The notes below the pieces were generated by a model. It had not been told where the DNA came from and ran no database searches. It worked only from the letters and a program-made list of their open reading frames with translations. A DNA stretch of 64,000 nucleotides from Mucilaginibacter tolerans (GTDB lineage Bacteria > Bacteroidota > Bacteroidia > Sphingobacteriales > Sphingobacteriaceae), in contig NZ_JAUMKB010000003.1 of NCBI RefSeq assembly GCF_030519375.1, positions 310,001-374,000 of the forward strand, in the 5' to 3' direction. Both the position numbers and the translations under genes were made by a program. Each line of letters opens with the position of its first letter. The stretch's first letter is position 1. Below, one piece after another: positions 62,194 to 64,000 of this stretch.

Positions 62194-63426
62194 TTATTTC
62201 TCTGCCAGCAAATCGTCCGTCAGCTTTTCAAATTCCTGAGTGAATTCTGTATAATATTTACCTGTACCCGGGCCGCTAAAGCCTGTATGTATTTTACGCA
62301 CATCCCCTTTTTTATCAATGATGATAGTGGTAGGAAAGCCTTTATAATCAGCGAGCATAGGCAGGCTTTTTTGCGGATCTCCTTTTCCGGGTGTATAGCC
62401 GGTAATAAGCAATGGATAGGTAATATTAAATCTGTTTTTTAACTGAGTTAATGTGGGGACGGACTTTTTGAAATCTGTAGTCCGCTCATAAGCCAGACCT
62501 ATTATTTCAACCCCCTTCGGATGATATTTCTTATAATAATTAACCAGGTAGGAGGTTTCGTCCATACAATTAGGGCACCACGAACCCAGCATTTGCACGA
62601 TCACTACTTTTCCCTTAAAACGTGGATTCTCGAGTGAAACCTTTTTCCCTGAAAGATCAGGGAAGCTAAAATCTATCTTTTTATATCCGGGCTTTAAATA
62701 GGTAAGTGAATAAGCATCAGGAAGCTTGGCATTGGCGTTTTTTAGGGCTGTCCATTGGTCTAAACTTGAGGCACCTGCATAATACTTTCCATTTGTTATG
62801 GTTTTATTATCTATAATATCAGCAGTAAACAAAAAGGCATGCCCCCCATCAAAAGTTGACAAGTATAATTTATTACCTGCAACAGTGCCTTCCAAAAAGC
62901 GGTCATCGCCAGTAGTAGTTAAGAATGTACCGGTCAGTTTTGAACCTACCTGTTTAAATTCCCCTACAGTGGTGTCTTTACTACCATCGCTAACAAATAT
63001 GGCCGACCATCTGCCCGTGATATTATAAGCTGGTTTCTCTGGGGTTTTAAAAAAACGGAAATCTTGCCCGGCAGAAGCTGTAAAATCCATAGCAGCATCT
63101 TTATCACCATAATGCTTTATCCATTTACCTTTTAATGAAGTTCCTTCACGCTTCAATTTGAATTCCGAATTGAACAGCGGCATATGAATAAAAACTGAAT
63201 CGCCTTTTTGTCTGATGTCGGTCACTTTAAATCGTTCTGCACCGTTATGAATAGCGATTCGCTGCTTACCATTAACATTGGTCACATCAAAATTAAAAGG
63301 GAGGTTATTACCTGAAGAACTTGTCAGCATTCCACGCCAAATACCCGCTTTTAATTTACTTTGTCCAAAACTTGTATTAGCTACAAATACGATAAGGAAG
63401 ATAAACAACAGATTTTTATAACGCAT
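62194..63426 (-). CDS. TlpA-like thioredoxin-domain protein
   Basis: 410 residues: signal peptide ending TSFGQ, a beta-rich region (about 25-265) and a C-terminal thioredoxin-fold domain with WCPNC (active-site CxxC, about 297-300), GLAYERT and GFPTTIIIDKKG (cis-Pro). Expected to reduce periplasmic disulfides or act in cytochrome maturation or redox signalling. Convergent with pepT. Confidence 0.88.
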   Translation of the reverse strand: MRYKNLLFIFLIVFVANTSFGQSKLKAGIWRGMLTSSSGNNLPFNFDVTNVNGKQRIAIHNGAERFKVTDIRQKGDSVFIHMPLFNSEFKLKREGTSLKGKWIKHYGDKDAAMDFTASAGQDFRFFKTPEKPAYNITGRWSAIFVSDGSKDTTVGEFKQVGSKLTGTFLTTTGDDRFLEGTVAGNKLYLSTFDGGHAFLFTADIIDNKTITNGKYYAGASSLDQWTALKNANAKLPDAYSLTYLKPGYKKIDFSFPDLSGKKVSLENPRFKGKVVIVQMLGSWCPNCMDETSYLVNYYKKYHPKGVEIIGLAYERTTDFKKSVPTLTQLKNRFNITYPLLITGYTPGKGDPQKSLPMLADYKGFPTTIIIDKKGDVRKIHTGFSGPGTGKYYTEFTQEFEKLTDDLLAEK

Positions 63427-63483
63427 TACCTGAATAGTCTATTAAATTGATATACTTTTTCAAAGTAAGCGAAAACTATCCGA

Positions 63484-64000
63484 TTATTTCAACACTTCAC
63501 GCGAAATGACAATCTTTTGAATTTCAGAAGTGCCCTCATATATCTGCGTGATCTTCGCATCGCGCATCAGGCGTTCTACATGATACTCTTTCACAAAGCC
63601 ATAGCCGCCATGTATTTGTACAGCTTCAACAGTGGTGCGCATAGCTACATCTGACGCATATAATTTCGCCATTGAGCTCGCCTCAGCATAAGACAACCCT
63701 TTGTCTTTTAACCAGGCGGCCTTTAAACAAAGTAAACGTGCAGCTTCAATCTCAGTTGCCATATCAGCTAGTTTAAATTGTATTGCCTGCAGGTCGGAAA
63801 TGGCTTTTCCGAATGCTTTACGTTCCTTTGAATACTGCAATGCCAGCTCGTAAGCACCTGAGGCTATACCCAAGGCCTGCGAGGCAATACCAATACGTCC
63901 GCCTTCAAGGGTTTTCATAGCGAACTTGAACCCGAAGCCGTCCTCGCCGATACGGTTTTCTTTAGGAACCTTTACATCAGTAAACATCAGCGAATGTGTA
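63484..64000 (-). CDS. Acyl-CoA dehydrogenase, N-terminal part outside window
   Basis: C-terminal 172 residues only; the frame continues past the right edge (THSL before [15 protein letters not shown]). Contains [19 protein letters not shown], the helical C-domain, and [18 protein letters not shown] with the catalytic Glu position in YEGTSE. First step of fatty-acid beta-oxidation; short-chain type by similarity. Confidence 0.9.
   Translation of the reverse strand, partial: THSLMFTDVKVPKENRIGEDGFGFKFAMKTLEGGRIGIASQALGIASGAYELALQYSKERKAFGKAISDLQAIQFKLADMATEIEAARLLCLKAAWLKDKGLSYAEASSMAKLYASDVAMRTTVEAVQIHGGYGFVKEYHVERLMRDAKITQIYEGTSEIQKIVISREVLK

Overview
The window looks like a chromosomal segment of a Sphingobacteriaceae-type Bacteroidota, with Mucilaginibacter or a close relative as my best guess. 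The basis is: AT-rich spacers, almost no Shine-Dalgarno sites, -7 boxes of the TAnnTTTG kind, DUF6268 and PorT-like barrels, PAS-rich kinases with the ASHDLQEP H-box, YaiO, and TlpA and GH51 lipoprotein or secreted enzymes. Genus is inference; no rRNA is present. About 57 protein genes, one tRNA-Glu and several terminators, operators and repeats can be supported.

Layout. 1-3.4 kb: pentose use (xylulokinase running off the left edge, LacI regulator with a palindromic operator, GH51 arabinofuranosidase). 3.5-13.3 kb: mixed housekeeping (ClC transporter, DoxX, an Fnr-like regulator with an N-terminal cysteine cluster, a DisA/DAC-related protein, lipoproteins, AraC, PhyH). 13.4-19.4 kb: a tight five-gene minus-strand operon containing ergothioneine synthesis genes (egtB, egtD), an OpuC/EgtUV-type betaine ABC transporter and a disulfide reductase. 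The transporter permease carries a binding domain whose two halves are in swapped order. 19.7-24.2 kb: tRNA-Glu with a small island carrying an AbiEi/AbiEii toxin-antitoxin pair, bounded by a copy of the tRNA 3' end, then a TetR/DUF1772/cupin cassette followed by a degraded third tRNA-Glu fragment.

24.2-33.1 kb: a dense two-component signalling block: two related HisKA kinases, a NarX/NarL-like pair, a receiver-PAS-DHp protein without ATPase domain, a lone receiver, and three tiny proteins, two of them zinc-ribbon-like. The largest kinase carries three near-identical tandem PAS modules. 33.4-35.0 kb: FabG plus two hotdog proteins with apparently complementary catalytic residues. 35.4-44.4 kb: a receiver/HEAT/GT2/LtaS-like operon facing DUF6268/MarR and YaiO operons, probably a surface polysaccharide export locus; an orphan acyl carrier protein follows.

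45.2-49.3 kb: three tandem paralogous beta-helix lipoproteins with a shared leader just before the start codon. 49.8-64 kb: lipoprotein, two DUF2157 membrane proteins, an MFS/ROK sugar operon, dipeptide epimerase, rhomboid, M14 carboxypeptidase, MmcQ, PorT-like barrel, peptidase T, a TlpA-like protein and an acyl-CoA dehydrogenase cut by the right edge. The strongest candidates for something not yet described are the complete ergothioneine uptake/synthesis/recycling operon with the permuted binding domain, and the tandem tRNA-Glu islands.
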